Assembly: GCF_029714205.1 (NCBI RefSeq)
Contig: NZ_CP121648.1
Location: 1,922,001 to 1,986,000 of the forward strand
DNA: 64,000 nucleotides
Direction of reading: 5' to 3'
Origin: Methylobacterium sp. CB376
GTDB lineage: Bacteria; Pseudomonadota; Alphaproteobacteria; Rhizobiales; Beijerinckiaceae
The stretch's first letter is position 1. Every line of letters begins with the position of its first letter. Of the stretch, positions 1 through 11,062 are shown piece after piece. The position numbers and the translations under genes are program-made. A model generated the notes under the pieces. The model was not told where the DNA came from, searched no databases, and saw only the letters and a list, made by a program, of their open reading frames with translations.

Positions 1-1
1 G

Positions 2-397
<396 letters not shown>

Positions 398-417
398 CGG
401 ATCCTGGAGGAGCGCCG

Positions 418-1329
418 ATGAGCGTCGAGGTGATGGAGACCCCCGCCGCCGCGGCGCCGAGCGGCGCGCCGCCGCATCCCCTGCGGGAATTCTGGACCGC
501 GTTCCGGGCCAATACCGGGGCGGTGATCGGGCTCGCGGTGATCGTGGCGGTGCTGCTGCTCGCCGCGCTCGCCGACGTGGTGGCGCCGCATTCGCCGACG
601 CTCACCGACAACGCGATGTTCCTCAAGCCCCCCTTCTGGCAGCAGGGGGGCTCGCTCGCCTACCCGCTCGGCACGGACGCGATCGGGCGGGACATTCTCT
701 CGCGGCTCATCCACGGGGCGCGGCTGTCGCTGGCCATCGGCATCGCGGTGGTGGGGCTCTCGATCCTGGTCGGCACCGCGCTCGGCCTCGCGGCGGGCTA
801 TTTCCGCGGCATCGTCGACATCGCGATCATGCGGGTGATGGACATCATCCTGACCCTGCCGAGCCTGCTGCTCGCCATCGTCATCGTGGCGATCCTGGGC
901 CCCGGCCTGATGAACGCGATGCTGGCGGTCGCCGTGGTGGTCCTGCCGCACTACGTGCGCATCGCCCGCGCGGCGGTGCTGGCGGAGGCCTCGCGCGACT
1001 ACGTCACCGCCGCGAAGGTCAGCGGGGCCGGCACGCTGCGGGTGATGCTCCGCGAGATCCTGCCGAACTGCGCCGCGCCGCTCATCGTGCAGGCCTCGCT
1101 CGGCATCTCGACCGCGATCCTCGACGCGGCGGCGCTCGGCTTCCTCGGCCTCGGCGCCCAGCCCCCGTCGCCCGAATGGGGCACGATGCTGGCCGATGCC
1201 CGCGAATTCGTCCTGCGCGCGTGGTGGGTCGTCACCTTCCCGGGGCTGATGATCCTGATCACCGTGCTGGCCTTCAACCTCCTGGGGGACGGGCTGCGCG
1301 ACGCCCTCGACCCCAAGCTGAAACGGTAG
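418..1329 (+). CDS. Peptide ABC transporter permease, DppC/OppC type
   Basis: Second permease of the peptide-type importer, 303 residues. A cytoplasmic N-terminus is followed by a first membrane segment near residues 35-55, an extracytoplasmic loop, and the permease core with the EAA-type loop ([16 protein letters not shown]) near residues 205-220. An in-frame ATG at 394 overlaps the preceding stop, but GGAGG at 406-410 sits 7 bases before ATG 418, so 418 is chosen. It is followed after 4 bases by the first ATPase. Nothing appears truncated. Confidence 0.92.
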   Translation: MSVEVMETPAAAAPSGAPPHPLREFWTAFRANTGAVIGLAVIVAVLLLAALADVVAPHSPTLTDNAMFLKPPFWQQGGSLAYPLGTDAIGRDILSRLIHGARLSLAIGIAVVGLSILVGTALGLAAGYFRGIVDIAIMRVMDIILTLPSLLLAIVIVAILGPGLMNAMLAVAVVVLPHYVRIARAAVLAEASRDYVTAAKVSGAGTLRVMLREILPNCAAPLIVQASLGISTAILDAAALGFLGLGAQPPSPEWGTMLADAREFVLRAWWVVTFPGLMILITVLAFNLLGDGLRDALDPKLKR

Positions 1330-1333
1330 GCCC

Positions 1334-2356
1334 GTGTCCCTGCTCGAGATCGACAACCTCACCGTCGAGTTCCCCAGCGCGGGCGGCGTGATGCGCGCCG
1401 TCGAGGGCGTCTCGCTGCGCCTCGACCAGGGCGAGGTGCTGGGCGTCGTCGGCGAGTCGGGCTCCGGCAAGAGCGTGACCATGCTGGCGCTGATGGGCCT
1501 CGTCGGCTATCCGGGCCGGGTCCGCGCCGACGCCCTGCGCTTCGAGGGCCGCGACCTCCTCGGCCTCTCGTCCCGCGAGCGCCGGAAGCTCACCGGCAAG
1601 GACGTCGCGATGATCTTCCAGGAGCCGACGACGAGCCTGAACCCCTGCTTCACGATCGGGTTCCAGCTCGCCGAGACCCTGCGCCTGCACGAGGGGCTGG
1701 GCCGGCGCGCCGCCCGCGACCGGGCGGCGGAGCTGCTGGGACAGGTCGGCATCCCGGCCCCGGGCAGCCGGCTCGACGCCTATCCCCACCAGCTCTCGGG
1801 GGGCATGAACCAGCGGGTGATGATCGCCATGGCGATCGCCTGCAACCCGAAGCTCCTGATCGCCGACGAGCCGACCACCGCCCTCGACGTCACCATCCAG
1901 GCCCAGATCCTCGACCTGCTGCTCACCCTGCAGAGGGAGCGCGGCATGGCGCTCGTCCTCATCACCCACAACATGGGCGTCGTCGCCGAGACGGCGCAGC
2001 GCGTGATGGTGATGTATGCCGGGCAGGTGATGGAGGAGCAGCGGGCCGAGACGCTGTTCTCCGCCCCCCAGCACCCCTACACGGCGGCCCTGCTGGCGGC
2101 GCTGCCCGAGCGCAGCGAGGGCGGGCGGCTCGCCACGATCCCGGGCGTGGTGCCGGGGCTGCACGACCGGCCCGCCGGCTGCCTGTTCTCCCCCCGCTGC
2201 GCCTTCGCGACCGAGCATTCGCGGCGGGTCCGCCCCGATCTGCGCGACGTCGGTGCGGGGCGGGTGCGCTGCCACTACCCCCTGGGCGATCCCGGGCGCG
2301 CGGACCGCATCGCCGCGGACGGGCCGGTCGGCGCCACCGCGGGGGCCGCCTCGTGA
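1334..2356 (+). CDS. Peptide ABC transporter ATP-binding protein, DppD/OppD type
   Basis: 340-residue ATPase with Walker A GESGSGKS, signature LSGGMNQR and Walker [13 protein letters not shown], followed by the cysteine-containing C-terminal extension typical of OppD/DppD (CLFSPRC...VRCHY). It hydrolyses ATP on the cytoplasmic face to drive uptake. Start is GTG, 4 bases after the permease stop. Its end overlaps the next gene by 4 bases (GTGA), which points to translational coupling of the two ATPases. Confidence 0.92.
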   Translation: MSLLEIDNLTVEFPSAGGVMRAVEGVSLRLDQGEVLGVVGESGSGKSVTMLALMGLVGYPGRVRADALRFEGRDLLGLSSRERRKLTGKDVAMIFQEPTTSLNPCFTIGFQLAETLRLHEGLGRRAARDRAAELLGQVGIPAPGSRLDAYPHQLSGGMNQRVMIAMAIACNPKLLIADEPTTALDVTIQAQILDLLLTLQRERGMALVLITHNMGVVAETAQRVMVMYAGQVMEEQRAETLFSAPQHPYTAALLAALPERSEGGRLATIPGVVPGLHDRPAGCLFSPRCAFATEHSRRVRPDLRDVGAGRVRCHYPLGDPGRADRIAADGPVGATAGAAS

Positions 2357-3357
2357 GCGCCCCCGTCGTCGAGGCGAGGGACCTCACCCAGATCTACGAG
2401 ATCCGCCGCGGCCTGTTCCGGGCGCCCGCCCGGCTCCAGGCGGTGGGCGGCATCTCCTTCACGGTCGAGCCCGGGCGCACGCTCGCGGTGGTGGGCGAAT
2501 CGGGCTGCGGCAAGTCCACCCTCGCCCGGATGGTGACGCTGATCGAGCCGCCCACCGCCGGCGCCCTCACCCTCGACGGGATCGACGCCGTCGCGCCGCC
2601 GCCGGAGGCGCGGTCGCGCCTGCGCCGCAGCGTCCAGCTCGTCTTCCAGAACCCCTACGGCTCGCTCAACCCGCGCCGCAAGGTCGGCACCATCCTGGAG
2701 GAGCCGCTCGCCATCAACACCGACCTGCCGCGGGCGGAGCGCACCGCCCGGGCCCGCGCCATGCTGACCAAGGTCGGCCTGCGCCCGGAGCATTACGGGC
2801 GCTACCCGCACATGTTCTCGGGCGGCCAGCGCCAGCGCATCGCCATCGCGCGCGCCCTGATGCTAAACCCCAGGCTCGTCGTGGCGGACGAGCCGGTCTC
2901 CGCCCTCGACGTGTCGATCCAGGCCCAGGTGCTGAACCTGCTCGCCGACCTGCAGCGGGAGCTCGGCCTCGCCTACCTGTTCATCTCGCACGACCTCGGC
3001 GTGGTGCGCCACATCGCCCACGACGTGATGGTGATGTATCTCGGCCTCGTCATGGAGCAGGGCGAGAAGGAGCGGATCTACGCCGCGCCGCTCCACCCCT
3101 ACACGCAGGCCCTGCTCGGGGCGACGCCGGGCCTCGCGGGGGCACCCGGCGCCGCCGGCGCGGCGCGCCGGCGCGTCCTGCTGCGGGGCGAGCTGCCCTC
3201 GCCCCTCGACCCGCCGCGGGGCTGCGTGTTCTCCACCCGCTGCCCGCACGCCACCGACCTGTGCCGGGCGGAGCGCCCGCCCCTGCGTCCGGTCGGCGGC
3301 CGGCGCGTCGCCTGCCACTACGCCGAGACGTTCCTGGCCGAGGCCCCGGCCGCCTGA
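2353..3357 (+). CDS. Peptide ABC transporter ATP-binding protein, DppF/OppF type
   Basis: 334-residue second ATPase of the importer: Walker A GESGCGKS, signature FSGGQRQR, Walker [12 protein letters not shown], and a C-terminal OppF-like extension with CVFSTRC. It pairs with the upstream DppD-type subunit as a heterodimeric motor. GTG start overlaps the previous stop. It is the last gene of the operon; a strong hairpin and palindromic element follow at 3361-3477. Confidence 0.92.
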   Translation: MSAPVVEARDLTQIYEIRRGLFRAPARLQAVGGISFTVEPGRTLAVVGESGCGKSTLARMVTLIEPPTAGALTLDGIDAVAPPPEARSRLRRSVQLVFQNPYGSLNPRRKVGTILEEPLAINTDLPRAERTARARAMLTKVGLRPEHYGRYPHMFSGGQRQRIAIARALMLNPRLVVADEPVSALDVSIQAQVLNLLADLQRELGLAYLFISHDLGVVRHIAHDVMVMYLGLVMEQGEKERIYAAPLHPYTQALLGATPGLAGAPGAAGAARRRVLLRGELPSPLDPPRGCVFSTRCPHATDLCRAERPPLRPVGGRRVACHYAETFLAEAPAA

Positions 3358-3360
3358 GCC

Positions 3361-3477
3361 GCGCGGCGCCTCATCCGACATCCGGTTGATGGCTTTCGCC
3401 ATGCGGATGTCGTCCTCGCTCAGGCGCCGCGCAGGCGCGTGATCCGGGATCCGCTTGATCAAAGCGGATCCCGGATC
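3361..3477. repeat. Palindromic intergenic element, copy 1, with terminator-like hairpin
   Basis: Nested inverted repeat: outer arms 3361-3371 and 3422-3432 (GCGCGGCGCCT and its complement), inner arms 3377-3384 and 3404-3411 (GACATCCG/CGGATGTC). It is followed by a second hairpin with perfect 16-base arms, 3441-3456 and 3462-3477, and a 5-base loop. The second hairpin reaches the stop codon of the convergent LysR gene. It lies between two converging genes, so bidirectional termination is a reasonable role, though there is no T-run. A closely similar sequence is at 27971-28050 in inverse orientation and a partial one at 30001-30077. Confidence 0.75.
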
Positions 3478-4360
3478 AGCCCATCTCGGGCAGGGCGCGG
3501 CTCCAGCGCTGCGCCCCGTCGAGGAAGGCGCGGACGAGGGGCTGGTTGCGCCGCTCGGCCGGCGCGATCGCGTACTCGTCGATGGCGAGGCGGGCGTCGG
3601 TGATCGGCACGTAGGCGAGGCGCGAATCGTGCCCGAATTCCCGGTCGGCGACCACCCCGCAGCCCAGCCCGCCCGCCACCGCCTCGCGGACCCCGTCCCG
3701 GGTCGAGATCTCCAGGATCGGCCCGGGGACGACGCCGTGCTCGGCGAGGTTGGCCTCGAGCACCGCGCGGGTGCGGGATCCGCGCTCGCGCAGGACGAGG
3801 GCGAGGCCGGCGAGGTCGCGCATCGCCACGCGCCGCCCGGCGAGCCGGTGGCCGCGCGCCACGCAGAGGCCGACCCGCATCGACATCAGGTAGGTGGCGT
3901 GGATCTGGTCGGTGTCGGGCCGGCTCGCGGTGACGCCGACATCGGCCCGGAAGTTCTGCACCTGCTCGATCACGCGGTCGGAATTGTCGATCACCAGCGA
4001 GAAGGTCAGCCGCGGGCGTTGCTGCTGCAGCGTCCGCAGGATGCCGAGCGGCAGGACCGGCCCGTCCCCGGCCACCCGCAGGTGGCCGGCCTCGCCGTCC
4101 GGCGGCGCCCGGCGCAGGAAGCGCTGCGCCTCGGCCTCCGCCTCGAACAGGCGCGTCGTGATGGCGAAGAGCCCGCGCCCCTTCTCGCTGAGCTCGGCCC
4201 CCCGCGGCTTGCGGTCGAAGAGGTGGACCCCCGAGGCGGCCTCGAGGTCGCGGACCTGCCCGGACAGGCTGGACTGGCTGACGGAGGCCTGCCGCGCCGC
4301 CTGGGTGAAGCCCCCCGCCATGGCGACCAGGTGGAAGGCTCGCAACTTGCTGATCGACAT
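3476..4360 (-). CDS. LysR-family transcriptional regulator
   Basis: 294 residues. N-terminal winged HTH (residues about 1-60: LRAFHLVAMAGGFTQAARQ, then SVSQSSLSGQVRDLEAASG) and a C-terminal periplasmic-binding-like effector domain. The open frame extends upstream to 4558, but that extension is Arg/Pro-rich and unlike the family; ATG at 4360 gives the standard N-terminus. It converges on the peptide transporter operon and is transcribed away from the large RTX gene, so its target is not evident from position. Confidence 0.9.
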   Translation of the reverse strand: MSISKLRAFHLVAMAGGFTQAARQASVSQSSLSGQVRDLEAASGVHLFDRKPRGAELSEKGRGLFAITTRLFEAEAEAQRFLRRAPPDGEAGHLRVAGDGPVLPLGILRTLQQQRPRLTFSLVIDNSDRVIEQVQNFRADVGVTASRPDTDQIHATYLMSMRVGLCVARGHRLAGRRVAMRDLAGLALVLRERGSRTRAVLEANLAEHGVVPGPILEISTRDGVREAVAGGLGCGVVADREFGHDSRLAYVPITDARLAIDEYAIAPAERRNQPLVRAFLDGAQRWSRALPEMG

Positions 4361-4708
4361 GGCTGCCGCCCGTTCCGTCGCGTGACGCCGGATCCGCGCC
4401 GACGCCGCCGGGCGCTGCCGCGCAGCCGCGGCCCTGCCGCCGGCCGGGCTCCCGCGGCGCCCGACCCGCGGCCGCCCCCCGGGACGGAGCCGGATCCTCG
4501 CGCGCCGTGCTAGGATGTGAACTGCAACACGCTGATGACGCAAGCTGATCCGCGCCATCCATCATCCCGGGCGATGGCCCGCATCGAGAACCGGGATGGA
4601 ACGACGTTCGATTTCTTGCGGGATTGTCACAGGCCGGTTCGGCTTCGCTTGCTAGCCGCTGCGTCAGGCGGGGCCTGAGCCCCGATGACCTTGCGGCGAG
4701 GCGCGACC
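4361..4708. other. Intergenic region between divergent LysR and RTX genes
   Basis: About 350 bases separating two divergently transcribed genes, so promoters for both should be here. I see an 11-base palindrome GAACGACGTTC at about 4599-4609 and a small GC hairpin (GGGGCCTGAGCCCC) just before 4685. No convincing -35/-10 pair was found. Confidence 0.4.
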
Positions 4709-7700
4709 ATGGCGACGACCAATCCTGCGAACGACGCGGACCAGACCACCGACTGGATGCTCCGCATCCCGAAGGCCGACCGGGACCAGGGCCTCCTGGT
4801 GACGCCGGGCGGCAGCGGCAAGGCGACGGCCTACTCGCTCGTCTACGACGTCTACGTCCCGGCCGCGACCGCCGGCGGCTGGCTCCCGTTCCTCCAGACC
4901 GACCCCGACAATGCCGGCGACGCGGACCTGTTCGGCAAGATCGCCGACGGCAGCTACGGCGTCGGCATTGCCAGCGATTACAAGGGAGAGGCCAAGCTCG
5001 ACGCCTGGAACCGCGTCGCCTTCACGGTCGAGATCGTGGACGGGAAGGTCACCCTCAACAAGTACGTCAACGGCGAGTGGGTCGGCAGCCAGAAGTCGGA
5101 CGAGGCGGACCGCTACACGATCGACAAGGCCAAGGGATTCCTGATCTTCTCGGACGAGGACGGCGAGACCTCGCCGGCCTACCTGTCGAATTTCGCCTAT
5201 GCGGAGAAGGCGCTGACCCCGGCCGAGATCGCCGGGCTCGGCGGGGCCAACCGCGAGGGCGTCTTCTCCGGCGCGCTGCGGACCGCGGTCCGGGCCGCGA
5301 ACGGCAGCGAGTTCCGCTTCGCCGAGAATTCCCTGGCGCCGGAATTCGGGGACGTGACCCTGACGTCCCGCAACCTGTCGGCGCCGGTCGTGACCGCCGA
5401 CCAGGCCGGCATCCCGCCCGCCCCGCCGCCGGATTGGATCATGACGGTCCCGGCCGGCGCGCGGAGCCAGAAGCTGCACCTGAAGCCGGGCGGCAGCGGG
5501 ACCGCCACTTCCTACAGCATCGCCTTCGACGTCTACGTGGCGGCCGCCGACGCGACCAGCGGCTGGATCCCCTTCCTTCAGACCGATCCGGCCAACGGCA
5601 ACGACGCGGACCTGTTCGGCAAGGTCTCGGGTGATCATTACGGCATCGGCATCGGCGGCGACTACGCGGGTTCGGCCAAGCTCGACGCCTGGAACCGGAT
5701 CGCCTTCACGGTCGAGACCCGCAACAACGAGGTGGTGATCAGCAAGTACATCAACGGCGAACAGGTCGGCGTCCAGACCGTGTCGGACGCGGCCCGCTAC
5801 GCGTTCGACAAGGCGGCGGGCGTGCTGATCTTCTCCGACGAGGACGGCGAGTCCTCGCGGGTCCATGTCAGCAACGTGGCCTTCATCGAGGCGCCCCTGA
5901 GCGACGCGCAGGTCAAGGCGCTCGGCGGCCCGAGCGCGGCCGGTATCGTGCCGCCGTCCCTCGAGCAGACCTTCACGGGCGCCAACGGCAGCGAGTTCCG
6001 CTTCGCCGCGCAGTCGCCCCTGGCCGCGACCCTCGGCAAGGGGGTGATCGAGGCCGAGAACGCCGACCTCGTGGTCGAGACCACCGGCGCCGCGGGCCTC
6101 CCGGCCGTCGCGCCGGCCCCGACCGGCCCGACCGCGCCGAAGCCCGTCCAGCTCCGCGCGATCAAGGACATGATGGTCACGCCGGATGCCGGCACCCTGA
6201 CCGTCGATCTCGACCAGTACTTCACCGCCTCCGGCCTCCGCGACTTCAAGGCGACGAGTTCGGACGGCAAGGTGCTGGCCAGCCGCCTCGACGGCCGCAA
6301 GCTCCTGCTCGACGTCGGGGCGCTCGGCTTCTCCGACGTGCACGTGCAGGCGGCCGATGCCGAGGGGAAGGTCTACACGGATGATTTCCGCGTCCGGGTC
6401 GCCGGCCCGCGCGCCTACACGATCGTGGCGGTCCCGGACACCCAGGACTACGCCTATCCGGGCGAGCGCCGGAAGACTTTCGACGGGATGACGCAGTGGG
6501 TGGCGGACAACGCCAAGGCGCTGAACATCCGCTTCGTGACGCAGACCGGCGACATCACCAACGACAACAGGGCGGATCAGTGGACGGTCGCCAAGGAGGC
6601 GATGGCGCGGCTCAACGGCGTCGTCCCGTACTCGACGCAGCCCGGCAACCACGACCTGACCGGTAACGCGAAGGACTACAAGTCGCTGCAGTCGCAGTAT
6701 TTCTCGATCGATTACATGCGTCAGAACTCGACGCTGGGCGGCGTCTACGATCAGGAGCCCGGCGAAACCCAGAACGCGTGGTACACGTTCGAGGGCGCCG
6801 ACGGCACCAAGTGGATCGCGCTGTCGCTCGAATTCGGCCCGCGCGACGACGTCCTGCGCTGGGCCGGCGAGGTGCTGGACGCGCACCCGGATTACCGGGC
6901 GATCCTGACGACCCATCACTACACGAACATGGGAACCCGCGCCGACAACCTGTCCGGCCCGCTCTTCGGCGAGGGCACCGGCAAGGATTACGGTACCGGC
7001 AAGAGTCCCGAGAACCCCAACAACGGCGAGGACATGTGGCAGAAGCTGGTGTCCAAGCACACCAACATCAGCTTCGTGTTCTCGGGCCACGTGTTCGGCG
7101 ACGGCGCCGAGACCATCGTCAGCTACAATGACGCCGGGCAGCCCGTCTACCAGATGCTCGTGAACTATCAGGACGGCGTCTCGACGGAGATCACCGGGAA
7201 CGGCAACCCGGCCCGGGGCGGCAACGGCGGCAATGGCGCGTTCCGCCTGATCACCATCGATCCGGACAACAACCGGGTCGACACCGAGACCTACCTGTCG
7301 GCCTTCGACGAGTATCTCACCGGCTCGCGGGGTGATCCCGAGCCCTCGCGCAACGGCAAGGGCGGCGCACCCGCCCCGGGCGGCGGCGCGATCCAGCCCG
7401 TGACCTTCGGCCGGGACATTGTCGGGGACGGGCCGAGCGGCGTCATCGCCGTGCCGCGCTTCAATCCCCTCAACGGCCTCAAGGTCACGCCGGGCTTCGC
7501 GCCCTCCGACGGCGGCAGCACCTTCGGCGCCTACACGCTGATCTACGATCTCAAGCTGCCGGCCGAGGGCCACCTGTCCTCACTGTTCCAGGGCGATCTC
7601 GACAACCTCACGGACGGGGACCTCTGGCTCAACTTCCGCGACGGGTACGCGCTGATCGGCACGGGCGGCCATGACGAGGGCCGCGTGCCCCTCGACAAGT

Positions 7701-10700
7701 GGACCCGCCTCGCGATCACGGTGGAGCGGGCGGGCGCCGGCTACACGATGGGCAAATACGTCGACGGCGTGCTGCAGGCCACCCAGACCGTCGGCTCGCC
7801 CTACGACATCGGCGCCTCCGGCTTCCTGATCTTCGCCGACGACAGCAGCGAGACGATCGCGGCCTCGCTCTCCTCCTTCGCCTTCATCGAGAAGGCGCTG
7901 AGCGGCGACGAGGTGGCGGCGCTCGGCGGCCCGAGCGCCGCGGGCCCGCTGCGCGCGCCGCTCGCCGGCGTGAACGCGGTGCAGTTCGACTTCACGGACG
8001 GCACCTTCGCGCCGACGATCGGTCACGGCAGCATGTCGCAGACGATCGGCAGCAATGCGGGCGGCCCGCAGCTCACGGGAGCGTTCCGCGAGCAGCAGGA
8101 GACCCTCGCGAATACCGATCTGAGCGCGCCGAAGGTGCAGTTCGTCGCCCATGCGGGGGCCGACCAGACCGTCTCGGCCGGCCCGGCGACGCGGGCGAGC
8201 GTCCGCCTCGACGGGAGCGGGTCGACCGATCCGCAGCACCAGATCGCGCGCAGCGACTGGCTGAACGCGGATGGCGAGGTGATCGCCGCCGGGGCGGTGG
8301 CGAATGTCGAGCTCGGCGCCGGCGTGCACCGCCTGACCCTGCGCGCCACCGGGGCGAACGGCACGACCAGCCTGGACCAGGCGACCGTCGCGGTCGTCGA
8401 CGCCCGGACCCTGCTGCAGGAGGATTTCAACGACGGGAAAGCCGAGGGCTGGGCGGCGCCGAGCGAGCGCTGGCAGGTTGCCGGCTCGGTCGCCTCGCGC
8501 CGCCAATCCGTCCCCGGCATCGCTCCTCCCGAGGGCGCGCTGCGGGCCTCCAAAGACGCCTCCGGGATCATGACCTGGACCGGGGAGGGCAGCCAGGATT
8601 GGTCGGGCTACACGGTCTCGGCCACCCTGAAGGCCGAGGACGACAAGGCGCTCGGCCTCGTCGCCTACTACAAGGACCCCAACACCTACTACGCGGTGAC
8701 CTTCGACAACGCGAAGAACCAGCGCCTCCTGGTCAAGCGAAGCGCCGGGGCGGAGACGGTGCTCGCCCGCGAGAGCGGTCCGAGCCCCTACGACCGGCCC
8801 TTCCGGGTCGCACTGGCCGTCGAGGGCGGGAAGCTGCTCGCCACCCTGGACGGCGAGGCGCTGTTCGGCGGCGCGGTCGCGGATGCGAGCGCGCCGCTCG
8901 CCGGCGGCACCGTCGGCCTCTTCACGGAGGGGCAGCGCGGGGTGGTCTTCGACGACGTCTTCGTCGAGAAGGGCGTGCTCGTCGCGGATGCCGGCAAGGC
9001 CCAGCGCGTCATCGACCGGGACGGCGACGCCGTCGCCGCCGTCGACCTGTCGGGCCGCACCAGCTTCGGGGTCGCGGACGGCGCCCGCGCGCAGTGGAGC
9101 GAGAACGGCAAGGTCCTGGCGAGCGACCTCGACGCCCGCCTCGCCCTAGGGACCGGCGCGCATCTCCTGCGCCTCGACCTCGACGGCCCGTCCGGGCGGA
9201 CGAGCGACACGGTCCGGGTCGAGGTGGTCGCGGCCCGGGATCTCCTCCTCGACGAGGATTTCTCCGCCGGCGCGCGGAACTTCCGCTTCGTGGACGAGGG
9301 CGAGATCGGCAAGGCGGCGGCGTGGTCGGTCTCCGACGGCGTCCTCCGGCAGGCGTCCGACCGCTACAGCCGCGAACTCGGCGGCAGCGGCGACACGGCG
9401 CCGAGCGCGCAGTGGAAGCTCAACTGGAGTCCGCTCGGCGACGGGGTGCACGCCCTGCGCAAGGGCACCTACGCCGTCTACGACGGCCCGGGCGCCTCGG
9501 AGTGGAAGGATTACAGCGTCGAGACCGATTTCACCGCTGCGCGCGGCGGGGTCGGCCTGCTCCTGCACTACCAGGACGACAAGAACTACTACAAGATCGA
9601 ACTCGACGACACGACCGGTCTGGCGCAGCTGTTCAGCCTGAAGAACGGCATCGAGCAGACCCTGTGGCAGGGACCGATCCGCTACGACGCGGCCGGCCCG
9701 AACCACCTGCGCGCCGACATCGTCGACGGCAAGCTGCAGGTCTGGCTCGACGGCACCGCCCTCTTCACGCAGCCGGTGGCGATCCACGACACCGAGAAGG
9801 GCACCTTCGCGCTCTACAACTGGCACGGCGGGGGCGGCGTCACCTACGACAACGTCCGCGCGGTCGCCCTGGGCACCGGCGAGGCTCCGGTCGGCAAGAC
9901 CCTGGTCGGCGGCGCCGGCGACGACGCGCTCACGGGCGGCGCCGGGGCGGACTCGATCATGGGCGGCGGCGGCAATGACACCCTGAGCGGGCTGGCGGGC
10001 AACGACGTGCTGGCGGGCGAGCAGGGCGACGACCAGCTCATCGGCGGCGACGGGGACGATTCCCTCGACGGCGGCGACGGCGCCGACCTCCTGTGCGGCA
10101 ATGACGGCGCGGACGGTCTCTGGGGCGGGGCCGGGAAGGACCAGCTCTACGGCGGGGCCGGCGCCGACACGCTCGACGGCGGCGACGGGGCCGACACCCT
10201 GTTCGGCAACGAGGGCGCGGACTGGATGGCCGGTCAGGCCGGGGACGACGCGCTGGTCGGCGGCGACGGGAGCGACTCGCTGTTCGGCGGGGCCGGGAAT
10301 GACTGGCTGGTCGGCGAGGCCGGGGACGACGCGCTCGTGGCCGGGGAGGGGAGCGACTCGCTGTTCGGCGGCGACGGGGCCGACTGGCTCGCCGGCGAGG
10401 CCGGGGACGACGCGCTGGTCGGCGGCGAGGGCACCGACTCGCTGTTCGGCGGCGACGGGAATGACTGGCTGGTCGGCGAGGGTGGCGACGACCTGCTGAT
10501 CGGTGGCGAGGGGAACGACTCGCTGTTCGGCGGCGCCGGCGCGGATTGGCTCGAGGGCCAGGCCGGGGACGACGCGCTGGTCGGCGGCGAGGGCGACGAC
10601 GTGCTGCGCGGCGGCGAGGGCAATGACTGGCTCGACGGCGAGGCCGGGAACGACGTGCTGGTGGGCGGCGCGGGCAATGACGGGCTGCGCGGCGGCGACG

Positions 10701-11026
10701 GGGCCGACTGGCTCGTGGGCGAGGCGGGATCCGACACGCTGAGCGGCGGGGCGGGCGACGACGTGCTGTTCGGCGGGGCCGGTTCGGACACGATCCAGTA
10801 CGCGAGCGGCGACGGGCGGGACGTGGTGCGCGACTTCGTGACGGGCGGGGCGGAGCGGGACGTGGTCGCGTTCGGCCCCGGCCTGTTCGGCTCCTTCGCG
10901 GCCGTGCAGGCGGCGACGCAGCAGGTGGGGGCGGACGTGGTGATCACCGCCTCGGCCGGCAACACGCTGACGCTCCAGAACGTGCAGGCCTCGAGCCTCT
11001 CGGCCGAGAACTTCACCTTCGCCTGA
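4709..11026 (+). CDS. Giant RTX protein with calcineurin-like phosphoesterase domain
   Basis: About 2105 residues, probably exported by type I secretion. Order: two similar concanavalin/LamG-like beta domains (about 17-175 and 245-405); a metallophosphoesterase (about 568-830) with PDTQ, TGDITND, PGNHD, THHYTN and SGHVFGDG metal-ligand motifs; a third LamG-like domain (about 925-1075); PKD-like segments near 1150-1230 and 1425-1510 alternating with carbohydrate-binding-type beta domains; RTX nonapeptides GGxGxDxLxGG from about 1730 to 2030; and a C-terminal segment ending ENFTFA shared with the two other RTX proteins here. No N-terminal signal peptide, as expected for type I substrates. ATG 4709 (MATTNP) is preferred to ATG 4685; the choice is uncertain. 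Substrate unknown; a phosphodiester or phosphomonoester is inferred. Confidence 0.88.
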   Translation: MATTNPANDADQTTDWMLRIPKADRDQGLLVTPGGSGKATAYSLVYDVYVPAATAGGWLPFLQTDPDNAGDADLFGKIADGSYGVGIASDYKGEAKLDAWNRVAFTVEIVDGKVTLNKYVNGEWVGSQKSDEADRYTIDKAKGFLIFSDEDGETSPAYLSNFAYAEKALTPAEIAGLGGANREGVFSGALRTAVRAANGSEFRFAENSLAPEFGDVTLTSRNLSAPVVTADQAGIPPAPPPDWIMTVPAGARSQKLHLKPGGSGTATSYSIAFDVYVAAADATSGWIPFLQTDPANGNDADLFGKVSGDHYGIGIGGDYAGSAKLDAWNRIAFTVETRNNEVVISKYINGEQVGVQTVSDAARYAFDKAAGVLIFSDEDGESSRVHVSNVAFIEAPLSDAQVKALGGPSAAGIVPPSLEQTFTGANGSEFRFAAQSPLAATLGKGVIEAENADLVVETTGAAGLPAVAPAPTGPTAPKPVQLRAIKDMMVTPDAGTLTVDLDQYFTASGLRDFKATSSDGKVLASRLDGRKLLLDVGALGFSDVHVQAADAEGKVYTDDFRVRVAGPRAYTIVAVPDTQDYAYPGERRKTFDGMTQWVADNAKALNIRFVTQTGDITNDNRADQWTVAKEAMARLNGVVPYSTQPGNHDLTGNAKDYKSLQSQYFSIDYMRQNSTLGGVYDQEPGETQNAWYTFEGADGTKWIALSLEFGPRDDVLRWAGEVLDAHPDYRAILTTHHYTNMGTRADNLSGPLFGEGTGKDYGTGKSPENPNNGEDMWQKLVSKHTNISFVFSGHVFGDGAETIVSYNDAGQPVYQMLVNYQDGVSTEITGNGNPARGGNGGNGAFRLITIDPDNNRVDTETYLSAFDEYLTGSRGDPEPSRNGKGGAPAPGGGAIQPVTFGRDIVGDGPSGVIAVPRFNPLNGLKVTPGFAPSDGGSTFGAYTLIYDLKLPAEGHLSSLFQGDLDNLTDGDLWLNFRDGYALIGTGGHDEGRVPLDKWTRLAITVERAGAGYTMGKYVDGVLQATQTVGSPYDIGASGFLIFADDSSETIAASLSSFAFIEKALSGDEVAALGGPSAAGPLRAPLAGVNAVQFDFTDGTFAPTIGHGSMSQTIGSNAGGPQLTGAFREQQETLANTDLSAPKVQFVAHAGADQTVSAGPATRASVRLDGSGSTDPQHQIARSDWLNADGEVIAAGAVANVELGAGVHRLTLRATGANGTTSLDQATVAVVDARTLLQEDFNDGKAEGWAAPSERWQVAGSVASRRQSVPGIAPPEGALRASKDASGIMTWTGEGSQDWSGYTVSATLKAEDDKALGLVAYYKDPNTYYAVTFDNAKNQRLLVKRSAGAETVLARESGPSPYDRPFRVALAVEGGKLLATLDGEALFGGAVADASAPLAGGTVGLFTEGQRGVVFDDVFVEKGVLVADAGKAQRVIDRDGDAVAAVDLSGRTSFGVADGARAQWSENGKVLASDLDARLALGTGAHLLRLDLDGPSGRTSDTVRVEVVAARDLLLDEDFSAGARNFRFVDEGEIGKAAAWSVSDGVLRQASDRYSRELGGSGDTAPSAQWKLNWSPLGDGVHALRKGTYAVYDGPGASEWKDYSVETDFTAARGGVGLLLHYQDDKNYYKIELDDTTGLAQLFSLKNGIEQTLWQGPIRYDAAGPNHLRADIVDGKLQVWLDGTALFTQPVAIHDTEKGTFALYNWHGGGGVTYDNVRAVALGTGEAPVGKTLVGGAGDDALTGGAGADSIMGGGGNDTLSGLAGNDVLAGEQGDDQLIGGDGDDSLDGGDGADLLCGNDGADGLWGGAGKDQLYGGAGADTLDGGDGADTLFGNEGADWMAGQAGDDALVGGDGSDSLFGGAGNDWLVGEAGDDALVAGEGSDSLFGGDGADWLAGEAGDDALVGGEGTDSLFGGDGNDWLVGEGGDDLLIGGEGNDSLFGGAGADWLEGQAGDDALVGGEGDDVLRGGEGNDWLDGEAGNDVLVGGAGNDGLRGGDGADWLVGEAGSDTLSGGAGDDVLFGGAGSDTIQYASGDGRDVVRDFVTGGAERDVVAFGPGLFGSFAAVQAATQQVGADVVITASAGNTLTLQNVQASSLSAENFTFA

Positions 11027-11030
11027 TCCC

Positions 11031-11062
11031 GACGGCCCGGGACGCCGACGCCCCGGGCCGTC
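11031..11062 (+). terminator. GC-rich hairpin after the phosphoesterase RTX gene
   Basis: Perfect 11-base arms 11031-11041 (GACGGCCCGGG) and 11052-11062 with a 10-base loop, starting 4 bases after the stop codon. No T-run follows, so intrinsic termination is only probable. Confidence 0.5.

Noticed and set aside
4361..4558. 66-residue N-terminal extension of the LysR protein
   Set aside because: Arg/Pro/Ala-rich and absent from the family, whose HTH begins within a few residues of the start.
9900..10790. Regularly repeated DNA resembling a direct-repeat or CRISPR-like array
   Set aside because: The period is 27 bases (nine codons), in frame, and encodes GGxGxDxLx calcium-binding repeats. It is coding sequence.
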